A stretch of 64,000 bases of DNA from Nostoc sp. CHAB 5834. GTDB lineage: Bacteria; Cyanobacteriota; Cyanobacteriia; Cyanobacteriales; Nostocaceae. Numbering within the stretch: the first letter of the stretch is position 1; every line of letters starts with the position of its first letter. The notes below the pieces were generated by a model. The model saw nothing but the letters and a program-made list of their open reading frames with translations. It searched no databases and had not been told where the DNA came from. Both the position numbers and the translations under genes were made by a program. The stretch spans positions 1 through 64,000 of the forward strand of contig JAIVFU010000013.1 of the NCBI GenBank assembly GCA_020829485.1, read 5' to 3'. Below, piece by piece: positions 28,471 through 37,396 of this stretch.

Positions 28471-28673
28471 ATACGTGTCAACTTAACGTGAAACCTTTGT
28501 CGAGACGTGATATTCAGTTCTCTAGCTTTCCATCACTCACCGCGTCACCCCACCCTAACCCTCCCCGATGCATTGGGGAGGGAACTGGATTTCTTTTTCC
28601 CCCCAATAAATCGGGGGGATTAAGGGGGGTAAAACGCCTGTGGGACAGCATTTTAGCTTAAGTTGACACCAAT
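28471..28673. mobile_element. Family A MITE, copy A3
   Basis: 203 bp with ends ATACGTGTCAACTTAACGTG and, in reverse complement, ATTGGTGTCAACTTAAGCTA. The interior differs from A1/A2: GATGCATTGGGGAGGGAACT, then CCCCCC..GGGGGGATTAAGGGGGGT, the class shared with A4. No clear target duplication. Lies between treY and treH. Confidence 0.85.
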
Positions 28674-28791
28674 GCCCAGAGATATAAGGGACGGGCAAGA
28701 TGCCCATCCTACAAAAGCAGCAAAATAATCCCGCAAATATGCAACGCTAAAAAATTCATCCATTCTCCTCACTACCCCGTCAACTTAAATT

Positions 28792-30306
28792 ATGATCACC
28801 CCAGCACTTACCACCACGCAGATAGACACCGTGCGATCGCATATCAAAAAAACCTGGAAAACCTTAACGCGATCGCACGAACACTTATTACAATCTGCCA
28901 AAGATACCAAACTAGACCACAAAACTGATACTCCTTGGATCGTCTACATTTCACCCTCAGAAGATTGTCCCAACATTCAAAGTATATTGGAGCGATCGCT
29001 ATCTTCCAAGGATATGGAAAAGCTGCAAATTCGCACTTTGCCAACTGAAGCGGAAGCGATTAAAGAGCATGGGTTACTATACCTACCAGGGCCTTATGTT
29101 GTTCCAGGTGGGCGCTTTAATGAAATGTATGGCTGGGATAGCTACTTTATATTACTGGGACTTTTGCACGATGAAGAATGGGAGCTAGCACAAAGCCAAG
29201 TTGATCAGTTGTTGTACCAGGTGCAGCATTACGGCACTATCCTCAATTCCAACCGGACTTATATGCTGTCGCGATCGCAACCCCCCGTCCTCAGCATGAT
29301 GGTTTTGGCGCTATTCCAGCACACCCAGGATGAAGAGTGGTTAAAGTCAACCATACCGATCCTAGAACAGTTTTATTATTACTGGGTAGTACCGCCTCAC
29401 CTCAATCCGGCAACAGGCTTATCCCGATTCTATGCTTTTGGAGAAGGCCCTGCGCCAGAAGTTTTGTTCTCTGAGCGGGATGATGAGGGAAAAAGCCATT
29501 ACGATCGCGTCAAGGAATATTATAAAACTTTTGAGGTTGAGGATTATGACGTTAGTCTTTACTACAACGAGGAAAAAGACGAACTGACGCACCTATTTTA
29601 CAGGGGCGATCGCACCATGCGCGAGTCCGGTTTTGATATCACCAACCGCTTTGGCCCTTTCAGTGCTGATATCCTCCACTATGCTCCTGTGTGCCTTAAC
29701 AGTTTGCTGTATCAGGTAGAACAAGACTTGGGGCAAATCCACAATATTTTTGGGAACGCAGAACTGCAAAAACAATGGTGCGATCGTGCAGATATCCGCC
29801 GCGATCGTATTGATCGCTGTCTCTGGGATGAAGAACAGGGGCTTTATTTGGATTACCACTTCCAGAGTGGAAAACGCCGCGGTTACGAATTTGCTACCAC
29901 ATTTTATCCCCTATGGCTAGGAATTGCTTCTCAAGCCCAAGCCCAGCGCGTCGCGGAAAACCTCTCTTTGTTTGAAGCCCCAGGCGGAATTCTTACCAGT
30001 ACTCATATCACCGGGAACCAGTGGGATGCACCCTTCGGTTGGGCACCCTTGACGTTGATTGCTGTCCAGGGACTTCACCGCTATGGGTATCATACAGAAG
30101 GCGATCGCATTGCCAACAAATTTCTAGCAATGGTAATTAAAGAATTCGAGCGTCACAATACTCTAGTTGAGAAATACGATGTTGAACGCTGTTCTGCCAA
30201 CGTTTCCGACGAAATCTCCTTTGGATATAGTTCTAACGAAGTTGGTTTCGGCTGGACAAATGGAGTCATTCTAGAACTCTTAGCAGGCGGTGGGAAAAAA
30301 GTTTAA
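28792..30306 (+). CDS. treH: Trehalase TreH, GH37
   Basis: 504 residues. Hydrolyses trehalose to two glucose. Both trehalase signatures are present: PGGRFNEMYGWDSYFILLGL (about 101-120) and QWDAPFGWAPL (about 409-419); the catalytic acid lies in ESGFDITNRFG, and the C-terminal EKYDVERC with SSNEVGFGWTNGV is typical. No signal peptide, so cytoplasmic. In Anabaena trehalase removal raises trehalose and dehydration tolerance, so it acts as the brake on the TreYZ pathway. A terminator follows directly. Confidence 0.93.
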   Translation: MITPALTTTQIDTVRSHIKKTWKTLTRSHEHLLQSAKDTKLDHKTDTPWIVYISPSEDCPNIQSILERSLSSKDMEKLQIRTLPTEAEAIKEHGLLYLPGPYVVPGGRFNEMYGWDSYFILLGLLHDEEWELAQSQVDQLLYQVQHYGTILNSNRTYMLSRSQPPVLSMMVLALFQHTQDEEWLKSTIPILEQFYYYWVVPPHLNPATGLSRFYAFGEGPAPEVLFSERDDEGKSHYDRVKEYYKTFEVEDYDVSLYYNEEKDELTHLFYRGDRTMRESGFDITNRFGPFSADILHYAPVCLNSLLYQVEQDLGQIHNIFGNAELQKQWCDRADIRRDRIDRCLWDEEQGLYLDYHFQSGKRRGYEFATTFYPLWLGIASQAQAQRVAENLSLFEAPGGILTSTHITGNQWDAPFGWAPLTLIAVQGLHRYGYHTEGDRIANKFLAMVIKEFERHNTLVEKYDVERCSANVSDEISFGYSSNEVGFGWTNGVILELLAGGGKKV

Positions 30307-30310
30307 GTAA

Positions 30311-30338
30311 AAAGGCGTGAGTTTTTCCTCATGCCTTT
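30311..30338 (+). terminator. Intrinsic terminator of treH
   Basis: Perfect 11-bp stem AAAGGCGTGAG / CTCATGCCTTT with a 6-base loop, followed by ATTTTATTTATT, immediately after the treH stop codon. It closes the tre cluster. Confidence 0.85.
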
Positions 30339-30362
30339 ATTTTATTTATTACACTTGACTCT

Positions 30363-30479
30363 ATGAGCATCTCGCCCAACCGACTTAAAGAACTCCAAAA
30401 TATCCCTGATACAGCGATTGATACTTCAGATATTTCTAAATTAGATCGGCAATTCTGGGAAACAGCCAAAATGGTATAA
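30363..30479 (+). pseudogene. Truncated BrnA/DUF4415-like antitoxin fragment
   Basis: A 38-codon frame, MSISPNRLKELQNIPDTAID to WETAKMV. It resembles the start of BrnA-type antitoxins (the LKELQNIPDTAIDTSDIS..LD..FWE pattern), which normally continue with a ribbon-helix-helix DNA-binding domain. Here it stops at 30477-30479, with nothing similar beyond and no BrnT toxin nearby. Probably a relic. Confidence 0.55.
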
Positions 30480-30518
30480 GGTGCGATCGCTTTGAGTAGT
30501 TTCTCAACTTAAAATTGC

Positions 30519-30666
30519 TCTGACTATTCACGCTATCTGGAAAACCTCTCTCTAAATCTCTCTCCTAAAAGGAGAGAGACTTTGAATTTTCCCCCTTCCC
30601 GCGACGAGTTGGGGGTTAGGGGGTTAGGTTTTTCGTGGGCTTTTCCATATAACGTGAAAAGTCAGA
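30519..30666. mobile_element. Family B MITE, copy B2
   Basis: 148 bp with ends TCTGACTATTCACGCTATCT and, in reverse complement, TCTGACTTTTCACGTTATAT; interior like copy B1 (AAATCTCTCTCCTAAAAGGA and CCCCCTTCCCGCGACGAGTT). The rest of 30480-30859 shows no gene. Confidence 0.85.
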
Positions 30667-30859
30667 AAATTGCTGTGTTTGGGCTGATGAAATGTTAAAG
30701 GGGAAAGGATAAAACACCTTTCCCCCTTACTTTGCATTCATTTCTTTGGCAAACTACTAGCCTAAATATAACTATTCACGCCATCAATTTTATTTTGACA
30801 GATGTTAATCAGCCGTTGAAATGCTCAAAGTCTGTACTTGGTTTCAACTGTGGAAACGC

Positions 30860-31186
30860 TTAATTGTAGCAGCTTACCCAATCAATAGCTGCATAACCGC
30901 CGCGATAAGTAGTCCAAGTAACCGCACAGGTTTTTCTTGAGGAATAACCCTCAAGAAGGGTATCAGTAATTTCTTGGTACAAAGCATTATCCTTCCACAA
31001 ACATATCCAACCACCAACAGTTGGTAATGTAGGGTTCATTTGAAGACATACACCCCTTCCTGGTACCTGACTATTTAGATGATATTCCCTAACTGTACCA
31101 GATGCAGTGTCAGCCAAAGCAGATGTATTACCCAGCATAACTAAAGCACAAGGTAAACCCAAAAACTTAAAAAGTTTCGCCTTCAT
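30860..31186 (-). CDS. Small exported cysteine-containing protein
   Basis: 108 residues. Signal peptide MKAKLFKFLGLPCALVMLGN with likely cleavage after SALA; the mature part of about 83 residues has four cysteines (GVCLQMN, WICLWKD, KTCAVTW and the C-terminal WVSCYN), suggesting two disulphides. Aromatic-rich C terminus. No domain recognised. Probably periplasmic or secreted; monocistronic. Confidence 0.6.
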   Translation of the reverse strand: MKAKLFKFLGLPCALVMLGNTSALADTASGTVREYHLNSQVPGRGVCLQMNPTLPTVGGWICLWKDNALYQEITDTLLEGYSSRKTCAVTWTTYRGGYAAIDWVSCYN

Positions 31187-31289
31187 GAACTTTGAATCCT
31201 TTGCTATGTGATTAAATGTCTAGAATTGACAAAACAAACGTCTAACCCTAGACCCAAAGTAGTCTTAGTTAACTAAATCAAGCCAAATG

Positions 31290-31611
31290 AGAGGATGTCT
31301 GAAAAGTAAAAAATGCATCCTGCCAAACTAGTAAACTAGCCTGAGAGAATTGCGAGAAAATTTACTTTTTCAGATTAAAATGCCGATAAAAAACAAGTAA
31401 ATATTATCAGAGGATGTTTTAAAAGTATTGGGCGAATCTAATTCGCTACTACACAACCGAAGTCCACCGCCGTGGACTAATGCAAAATCAAGAGTTTGTT
31501 AACCTGCGGAGGCAGGTTTTGTATTTCGACTCCGCTCAACACAAGTCTGTGTAGCCGCGATTTCTAATCGCCCAGGCGAGCAATGAATTAGACTTTACAA
31601 ACATCCTCTGA
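31290..31611. mobile_element. Two adjacent elements with GAGGATGT ends
   Basis: The larger (31407-31611, 205 bp) has ends TCAGAGGATGTTTTAAAAGT and, in reverse complement, TCAGAGGATGTTTGTAAAGT. The smaller (about 31290-31375) shares the GAGGATGTCTGAAAAGTAAA left end and an inverted ATCTGAAAAAGTAAA. The interior of the larger one has short palindromes (CGAATCTAATTCG, GTCCACCGCCGTGGAC). No protein-coding potential. Confidence 0.7.
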
Positions 31612-31717
31612 AATTCATAACGAGATTATATTAATATTTTGTCGCTTATAAGTCAAGTTAATAAAATTCATATTTTTAATTGCAACTATAGTCCAACTTA
31701 ATCATTAGTAAACAACG

Positions 31718-31750
31718 AGATCCCCGACTTCTTATAGAAGTCGGGGATCT
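31718..31750. repeat. Perfect 15-bp palindromic hairpin
   Basis: AGATCCCCGACTTCT / AGAAGTCGGGGATCT with a 3-base centre. A near copy (TCCCCGACTTCTTCAATAAGTCGGGGA) lies at about 47826. A dispersed hairpin repeat; the remainder of 31612-31994 contains no supported gene. Confidence 0.7.
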
Positions 31751-31994
31751 GAGTCTTGCGATTTTCACAAATCAAATAGGATTGCTATATGACGCTCTTT
31801 TATTACTCTAGCTAGAAAATATTTAAAACCTTGTTTCTCCAGCTTTTAAAAAGATTGAAGGTCAGCATCTTATTTTTCTGTTTCTAGAGATATAAAACAC
31901 CGATAAATTAAGTAGTGCGGGCATCTTGCCCGCTACTACAATATGGGAGCAAGATGCTCCCGCTACTATCAGCAAGGATTTTTATATTCAGCAC

Positions 31995-32147
31995 CTAATT
32001 ATTCTCATCTTTACGCTTATCATAAGGCTCACCTGTAAAAGGTTGTACGCCACTAACAGGATAAGCATCATCATTAGTCCCAAAAATCCGCATTGCAGCT
32101 TCAGAAATATACTTGGTTATGTTCGCAATGATGTTGGAAATAGCCAT
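31995..32147 (-). CDS. Conserved-looking 50-residue protein
   Basis: 50 residues, MAISNIIANITKYISEAAMR followed by IFGTNDDAYPVSGVQPFTGE and PYDKRKDENN. The ATG follows AAAAAAGGAGTCCAATATT, an excellent ribosome-binding site. The N-terminal half is an amphipathic helix and the C-terminal half a polar, proline-containing tail. The pattern FGxNDDxYPxxGVQPFxGEPY looks familiar from other small cyanobacterial proteins, but I cannot name it. Confidence 0.65.
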   Translation of the reverse strand: MAISNIIANITKYISEAAMRIFGTNDDAYPVSGVQPFTGEPYDKRKDENN

Positions 32148-32537
32148 AATATTGGACTCCTTTTTTCGAGCCGCTTTAATTGTGCTACCTATACTCTAAT
32201 ACTGATATTCAAGGCTGCCTCTTACTCTCAATATATTGAGACTATATGCAATGTTTATTCAGATAACTTCGCAATACTTTAGCTTGTCAAAAACTTAAAG
32301 CTTTCTCTTTGATTCTAATTGTAACATAGTTGTTTCTTTAACCCCAGTTGGGAAAAGAGCAAAGCAAAACAAACTTTCTCTGACAGGATATTGTTTCTCT
32401 TCATTAGCCGCCTTATTTGATTAGCATTATTACTAGCTATTACTATTAAAAAATATTAAGTATTTTATAAAGTTAGTATTAATTTGCCTATAAGTCTACT
32501 GTTATACGGCAATCTCAGAAAATATACTTGCCGGGAG

Positions 32538-32570
32538 TTGACATTATTTATGGTAAATATTACCATAAAT
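32538..32570 (+). promoter_or_regulatory. Predicted NrtR operator overlapping the pncB promoter
   Basis: A 25-bp palindrome at 32546-32570, ATTTATGGTAA-ATA-TTACCATAAAT, with 11-bp perfect arms. It contains GT-N7-AC (GTAAATATTAC), the core reported for NrtR sites in comparative genomics. A -35 box TTGACA at 32538-32543 is 17 bp from TACCAT at 32561-32566, so the palindrome covers the spacer and -10, the position expected for repression. It lies 30 bp upstream of pncB in a locus that encodes NrtR itself. Confidence 0.75.
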
Positions 32571-32599
32571 AGAGAAGCATCTTGTAAGGAAGCTCTTGC

Positions 32600-34015
32600 A
32601 TGACAACTTTGCCAGATTTGGACTATGTATATAAACAGCAGAGCCAGCAGAACCAGGAACTAAACCTTTCTGCGGATGATTACAGCTTGCTGACCGATCT
32701 TTACCAGTTGACGATGGCAGCTTGTTACACAGGCGAAGGTATAGAACAACGACGGGCAAGCTTTGAATTGTCTGTCAGGCGATTGCCAGAGGGTTTTGGT
32801 TATTTAATTGCAATGGGGCTGACGCAGGCATTGGAATATTTAGCCAAAATCCGCTTTAGTTCGGTGCAAATTGCGGCATTACAGGCAACAGGAATTTTTG
32901 CTCAAGCAGATGATCGCTTTTGGTCACTTTTAGCTGAGGGAAAGTTTACGGGTGATGTTTGGGCAGTACCAGAAGGGACGGCTGTGTTTGCCAATCAGCC
33001 ACTATTGCGAGTGGAAGCACCACTTTGGCAAGCACAACTAGTAGAAACTTACCTGCTGAATACGATTAATTACCAGACTTTGATTGCCACAAAAGCAGCA
33101 CGTTTAAGGGATATAGCGGGGGAATCAGCAACACTTTTAGAATTTGGCACAAGACGAGCATTTAGTCCTCAAGGGTCTTTGTGGGCGGCGCGGGCAGCGT
33201 TGGCAGGTGGTTTAGATTCCACTTCTAATGTGTTAGCAGCGCTACAACTAGGACAAAAGCCTAGTGGTACTATGGCACACGCCCTAGTGATGGCGTTGTC
33301 AGCAATAGAAGGCACTGAAGAACAAGCTTTCAGTGCATTTCATCGATATTTTCCGGGTGCGCCATTGCTGATTGATACTTACGATACCATTGCTGCTGCC
33401 GAGCGCTTGGCCGAAAAAGTAAATTCCGGGGAAATGCAATTAACAGGAGTGAGATTGGACTCAGGAGATTTAGTTACCTTATCAAAACAGGTGCGATCGC
33501 TCCTTCCCGGTGTGCCAATTTTTGCCAGTGGCGACTTGGACGAGTGGGAAATTGCCAGATTAAAAGCTGCTGGGGCCGAAATTGATGGTTACGGACTGGG
33601 AACCAGATTAGTTACAGGTTCGCCTGTAAATGGAGTCTATAAACTTGTAGACATTGATGGCATCCCAGTGATGAAGCAGTCTAGTGGTAAAGTTACTTAT
33701 CCAGGACGCAAGCAGATTTTTCGCTCATATACGGGAGGTAAGGTAAAAGCAGACAGGTTGGGACTTTTAGGTGAAATTGCTTTGGAAGAAGAACCTTTGT
33801 TGCAGTTGGTAGTGCAAGAAGGTGAACGGATACAGCCGTTAGAATCGTTGGCAACAATTCGCCAGCGTACTGCCGCCTCAGTTGCTAGTTTGCCACAACA
33901 GACACGGCGTTTGGATCATCCGGTGGCTGTAGAAGTGGAGATTTCTGAGGGGTTACGGGTGTTGACTGAGGAGACTAAGAAACGAACCGCAAAGGACGCA
34001 AAGGGCGCAAAGTAA
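32600..34015 (+). CDS. pncB: Nicotinate phosphoribosyltransferase PncB
   Basis: 471 residues. Makes nicotinate mononucleotide from nicotinate and PRPP, the salvage entry to NAD. Seen: LLTDLYQLTMAACYTGEG, FELSVRRLPEGFGYL, LEFGTRRAFSPQGSLWAARA, LDSGDLVTLSKQVRSLLPGV and GYGLGTRLVTG. The last dozen residues (KKRTAKDAKGAK) are translated from a dispersed repeat word (AAACGAACCGCAAAGG, also at 39079) and look like a recent extension. nadD starts 1 bp after the stop. Confidence 0.93.
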   Translation: MTTLPDLDYVYKQQSQQNQELNLSADDYSLLTDLYQLTMAACYTGEGIEQRRASFELSVRRLPEGFGYLIAMGLTQALEYLAKIRFSSVQIAALQATGIFAQADDRFWSLLAEGKFTGDVWAVPEGTAVFANQPLLRVEAPLWQAQLVETYLLNTINYQTLIATKAARLRDIAGESATLLEFGTRRAFSPQGSLWAARAALAGGLDSTSNVLAALQLGQKPSGTMAHALVMALSAIEGTEEQAFSAFHRYFPGAPLLIDTYDTIAAAERLAEKVNSGEMQLTGVRLDSGDLVTLSKQVRSLLPGVPIFASGDLDEWEIARLKAAGAEIDGYGLGTRLVTGSPVNGVYKLVDIDGIPVMKQSSGKVTYPGRKQIFRSYTGGKVKADRLGLLGEIALEEEPLLQLVVQEGERIQPLESLATIRQRTAASVASLPQQTRRLDHPVAVEVEISEGLRVLTEETKKRTAKDAKGAK

Positions 34016-34016
34016 G

Positions 34017-34619
34017 ATGATGAGAATTGCTTTGTTTGGAACTAGTGCCGATCCACCAACTGCTGGACATCAAGAAATTCTGAGTTGGTTGTCTGAGCGT
34101 TATGATTGGGTAGCGGTTTGGGCAGCAGATAATCCATTTAAGTCCCATCAAACACCCTTGGAACATCGGGCGGCAATGCTGCAACTGTTGATTGCAAATA
34201 TAGACGCGCCACGGCACAATATTGCTTTGGAACAAGAATTGAGTAGCTTTAGAACACTGGAAACAGTGGAAAAAGCAAAGCTTACTTGGGGTGAAGATGC
34301 GGAATTGACGTTGATCATTGGTTCAGATTTACTGAGTCAGCTACCACGTTGGTATCGCATTGAAGATTTGTTACAGCAAGTGCAACTACTGATTGTACCG
34401 CGACCGGGATATGCAATAGATGAATCTAGTTCAGAGGTAGTGCAAAAGCTGGGAGGGAAGATTGCGATCGCTAGTCTGACCGGTCTAGATGTTTCCTCAA
34501 CAGCCTACCGCGAACATGGAGATTCTCAAGCCCTCACAGCCCCTGTAGTTGCCTATATTAATCGAGAGCATTTGTACGAATGCCAGGACGTTCACAAAAA
34601 AAGATACCAACTCCGTTAA
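34017..34619 (+). CDS. nadD: Nicotinate-nucleotide adenylyltransferase NadD
   Basis: 200 residues. Adenylates nicotinate mononucleotide to nicotinate adenine dinucleotide. N-terminal nucleotide-binding motif ALFGTSADPPTAGHQEIL (the T/HxGH signature), WAADNPFKSHQ, LIIGSDLLSQLPRWYR and the C-terminal DVSSTAYR all match the family. Starts 1 bp after pncB and its 3' end overlaps nrtR by 40 bp, so the three genes form a tightly packed operon. Confidence 0.92.
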   Translation: MMRIALFGTSADPPTAGHQEILSWLSERYDWVAVWAADNPFKSHQTPLEHRAAMLQLLIANIDAPRHNIALEQELSSFRTLETVEKAKLTWGEDAELTLIIGSDLLSQLPRWYRIEDLLQQVQLLIVPRPGYAIDESSSEVVQKLGGKIAIASLTGLDVSSTAYREHGDSQALTAPVVAYINREHLYECQDVHKKRYQLR

Positions 34620-35326
34620 ACCAACAACCTTTGGCCGATTTCAAGGTTGGTGTTGATAATGTAATTTTTTCTGTAGATACTGTACAAAATCGGCTGTTAG
34701 TTCTACTAGTAATGCGACAGCAAGAACCATTTTTAAATCATTGGAGTCTTCCCGGTACTTTGGTACGTCCAGGAGAGTCGTTAGAAGATGCCGCCTATCG
34801 CATTATGGCAGAGAAAATTAAGGTCAACAATCTTTATTTAGAACAACTTTATACATTTGGCGGGCCGAATCGCGATCCACGGGAAGCAACTGATAGTTAT
34901 GGTGTGCGTTATTTATCAGTTAGTTACTTTGCCCTAGTGCGATTTGAAGAAGCCGAATTAATTGCCGATCGCATGACTGGCATCGCTTGGTATCCAGTCA
35001 AAGAAGTGCCGCAATTAGCTTTTGACCATAATGAAATTCTGGCTTATGGACACAGGCGGTTGCGAAATAAATTAGAGTATAGCCCAGTGGCTTTTGAAGT
35101 CTTGCCAGAAATGTTCACCTTGAATGATTTATATCAGTTATACGCCACAGTTTTAGGTGATAACTTTTCTGATTATTCTAATTTTAGAGCGCGTCTACTC
35201 AAGTTAGGTTTTTTATGCGATACCGGAATTAAAGTATCACGAGGTGCTGGTCGTCCGGCTAGTTTGTATAAGTTTGACGCGGAAGCTTTTGCTCCCTTAA
35301 AAGATAAACCTTTGGTGTTTATTTAA
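34580..35326 (+). CDS. nrtR: NrtR, Nudix-related transcriptional regulator of NAD synthesis
   Basis: 248 residues. Nudix-like domain about 20-155 and a winged-helix C-terminal domain about 165-245 (FTLNDLYQLYATVLGD, NFRARLLKLGFLCDTG, RGAGRPASLYKFD). The Nudix box is degenerate (GTLVRPGESLEDAAYRIMAE lacks the catalytic Glu pair), as expected of NrtR, which senses ADP-ribose or NAD-related ligands rather than hydrolysing them. Located in the pncB-nadD operon and so likely autoregulates through the operator at 32546-32570. Confidence 0.9.
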   Translation: MPGRSQKKIPTPLNQQPLADFKVGVDNVIFSVDTVQNRLLVLLVMRQQEPFLNHWSLPGTLVRPGESLEDAAYRIMAEKIKVNNLYLEQLYTFGGPNRDPREATDSYGVRYLSVSYFALVRFEEAELIADRMTGIAWYPVKEVPQLAFDHNEILAYGHRRLRNKLEYSPVAFEVLPEMFTLNDLYQLYATVLGDNFSDYSNFRARLLKLGFLCDTGIKVSRGAGRPASLYKFDAEAFAPLKDKPLVFI

Positions 35327-35331
35327 CCAAT

Positions 35332-35423
35332 AGACATCTCCGATAATGAATTGTTTTGACGTTGTATTGTAACGTCTCTACAAGGGTTTCAGGTAACGCA
35401 TAATTAATTTCTGGAGATGTCTA
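35332..35423. mobile_element. Family C MITE, copy C1
   Basis: Element of 89 bp (35333-35421) between TA dinucleotides. Ends GACATCTCCGATAATGAATT and, in reverse complement, GACATCTCCAGAAATTAATT. An inner AACGT palindrome (GACGTTGTATTGTAACGTC) is diagnostic. Copy C2 lies at 60532-60620 inside an IS200 gene. Here it sits directly after nrtR. Confidence 0.85.
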
Positions 35424-35450
35424 ATCACTTTACAGAGTCCAAATTCTTGT

Positions 35451-35580
35451 AATACCTTTCGGTTAAGATCCCCCCACCTGCGGCGACTCCCTTAAAAAGG
35501 GGGTATAAGAGGGGCTTATAACCCTCTTTTTAGGGGGTTGGGGGGATCTTAAAAATATTAAAACCTTAACCGAACGGTAT
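35451..35580. mobile_element. Family D MITE with GGTTAAG ends
   Basis: 130 bp with ends AATACCTTTCGGTTAAG and, in reverse complement, AATACCGTTCGGTTAAG. The interior is a long palindrome (GATCCCCCC..GGGGGGATC and CCCTTAAAAAGGG). Related single ends occur near 38262 and 61568. With copy C1 it separates nadE from nrtR. Heptamer-like ATGACAA repeats run from 35610 to 35645, right up to nadE. Confidence 0.75.
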
Positions 35581-35647
35581 TGCAAAGTCAAAAGTCATAA
35601 GTGACTCTTGACAAATGACAAATGACCAATGACTAATGACAAATAAA

Positions 35648-37396
35648 ATGAAAATTGCGATCGCTCAAATTAATCCGACAATTGGTGATTTGCTTTTAAA
35701 TGCCCAAAAAATCCTGGAGGCGGCACAACGCGCAGCATCTAGCGGTGCGCGTTTATTGCTGACACCAGAACTTTCTTTATGTGGCTATCCACCAAGAGAT
35801 TTATTACTAAATCCTAGTTTTGTAGAAGCGATGGGCATCACTTTACAAAACTTGGCCCAGGATTTACCACCAAATTTAGCTGTGTTGGTAGGAACTGTTG
35901 AACAGAATCTCAAAGCACATATTAGTGGTGGTAAAACCTTATTTAACAGCATGGCTTTGTTAGAAGATGGCAAGGTCAAGCAAGTTTTTCACAAACGACT
36001 TTTGCCTACTTATGATGTATTTGATGAACGTCGCTATTTTGAACCAGGCTTAGAAGCAAATTATTTCACTTTAGATAATATCCATATTGGCGTAACTATT
36101 TGCGAAGATTTATGGAATGATGAGGAATTCTGGGGCAAACGTAGCTATGCAGTAAATCCGATTGCTGACTTAGCAATTCTGGGTGTAGATTTGATCGTCA
36201 ATTTATCTGCTTCGCCCTACACCGTCGGCAAGCAGCAGTTTCGAGAAACAATGCTCAGTCATAGTGCAGTGCGTTTTCAACAACCGATGATTTATGCTAA
36301 TCAGGTTGGTGGAAATGACGATCTAATTTTTGATGGGCGTAGTTTTGCCTTGAATCGTCAAGGTGAAATTATGTGTCGTGCCCGTGGTTTTGACACCGAT
36401 TTAGTGGTAGTTGAATTTGACGAGGCGCAACGGGATTTTCAATTAGGTTCTGTAGCACCTGTCTATGAATCGGAAGATGAAGAAATTTGGCAAGCTTTGG
36501 TTTTGGGAGTGCGAGATTATGCTCGTAAGTGTAGTTTTTCTAAAGTAGTATTGGGTTTAAGTGGCGGGATTGACTCTGCAATAGTAGCTGCGATCGCAAC
36601 TGCGGCACTTGGTAAAGAAAATGTCCTTGGTGTTCTCATGCCTTCCCCTTACAGTTCGGAGCATTCTATCAGTGATGCTGTAGCATTAGCCGAAAATTTG
36701 GGGATTAAGACTTATCTTTTACCAATTGGGGAGTTAATGCAAGGCTTTGATCAAACATTAGGTGATTTGTTTGCGGGTACAGAGTTTGGGCTGGCAGAAG
36801 AGAATATCCAATCTCGGATTCGCGGTAATTTATTAATGGCGATCGCTAATAAATTTGGCTATCTCCTTTTATCTACCGGTAACAAATCAGAGATGGCTGT
36901 TGGTTACTGTACTCTCTACGGTGATATGAATGGCGGGTTAGCCGTGATTGCAGATGTTCCTAAAACCCGTGTGTATTCACTTTGCCAATGGTTAAATCGC
37001 AATAATGAAATCATCCCGCAAAACGTTTTGACTAAAGCACCCAGCGCCGAACTTAAACCAGGACAAGTGGATCAAGACTCTCTACCACCCTACGAGATTT
37101 TGGACGATATTTTACAACGCCTGGTTCACAACCACCAATCAGCAGCGCAAATTGTTGCAGCCGGTCACGATCCGGTGATTGTAGACAGAGTAATCCAAAT
37201 GGTGGCGCGGGCTGAATTTAAACGGCGACAAGCACCCCCCGGTTTAAAAATTACCGATCGCGCCTTTGGAACCGGTTGGCGAATGCCAATTGCTAGTAAC
37301 TGGGTTGGTGTCAAAAACGCCTACCAGACTAAAACTGTACCTACACCTACTCTCGTCTCTTGGGATGGACAAGATGCCCATCCGCAAATCAAGTAG
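35648..37396 (+). CDS. nadE: Glutamine-dependent NAD synthetase NadE
   Basis: 582 residues from the ATG at 35648 (MKIAIAQINPTIGD); an in-frame ATG at 35636 lies within heptamer repeats. Final step of NAD synthesis. N-terminal nitrilase-like glutaminase with the Glu-Lys-Cys triad (TPELSLCGYPP, FHKRLLPTYDVFDE, VTICEDLW); C-terminal ATP-pyrophosphatase domain with LGLSGGIDSAIVAAI (P-loop) and STGNKSEMAVGYCTLYGDMN. The last residues (WDGQDAHPQIK) are encoded by the repeat word GGACAAGATGCCCATCC, so the natural C terminus may have been altered. Confidence 0.93.
   Translation: MKIAIAQINPTIGDLLLNAQKILEAAQRAASSGARLLLTPELSLCGYPPRDLLLNPSFVEAMGITLQNLAQDLPPNLAVLVGTVEQNLKAHISGGKTLFNSMALLEDGKVKQVFHKRLLPTYDVFDERRYFEPGLEANYFTLDNIHIGVTICEDLWNDEEFWGKRSYAVNPIADLAILGVDLIVNLSASPYTVGKQQFRETMLSHSAVRFQQPMIYANQVGGNDDLIFDGRSFALNRQGEIMCRARGFDTDLVVVEFDEAQRDFQLGSVAPVYESEDEEIWQALVLGVRDYARKCSFSKVVLGLSGGIDSAIVAAIATAALGKENVLGVLMPSPYSSEHSISDAVALAENLGIKTYLLPIGELMQGFDQTLGDLFAGTEFGLAEENIQSRIRGNLLMAIANKFGYLLLSTGNKSEMAVGYCTLYGDMNGGLAVIADVPKTRVYSLCQWLNRNNEIIPQNVLTKAPSAELKPGQVDQDSLPPYEILDDILQRLVHNHQSAAQIVAAGHDPVIVDRVIQMVARAEFKRRQAPPGLKITDRAFGTGWRMPIASNWVGVKNAYQTKTVPTPTLVSWDGQDAHPQIK

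Noticed and set aside
31926..32282. 118-codon plus-strand frame
   Set aside because: Antisense to the better-supported 50-residue gene at 31995-32147 and starts in a dispersed repeat (CTTGCCCGCTACTAC).
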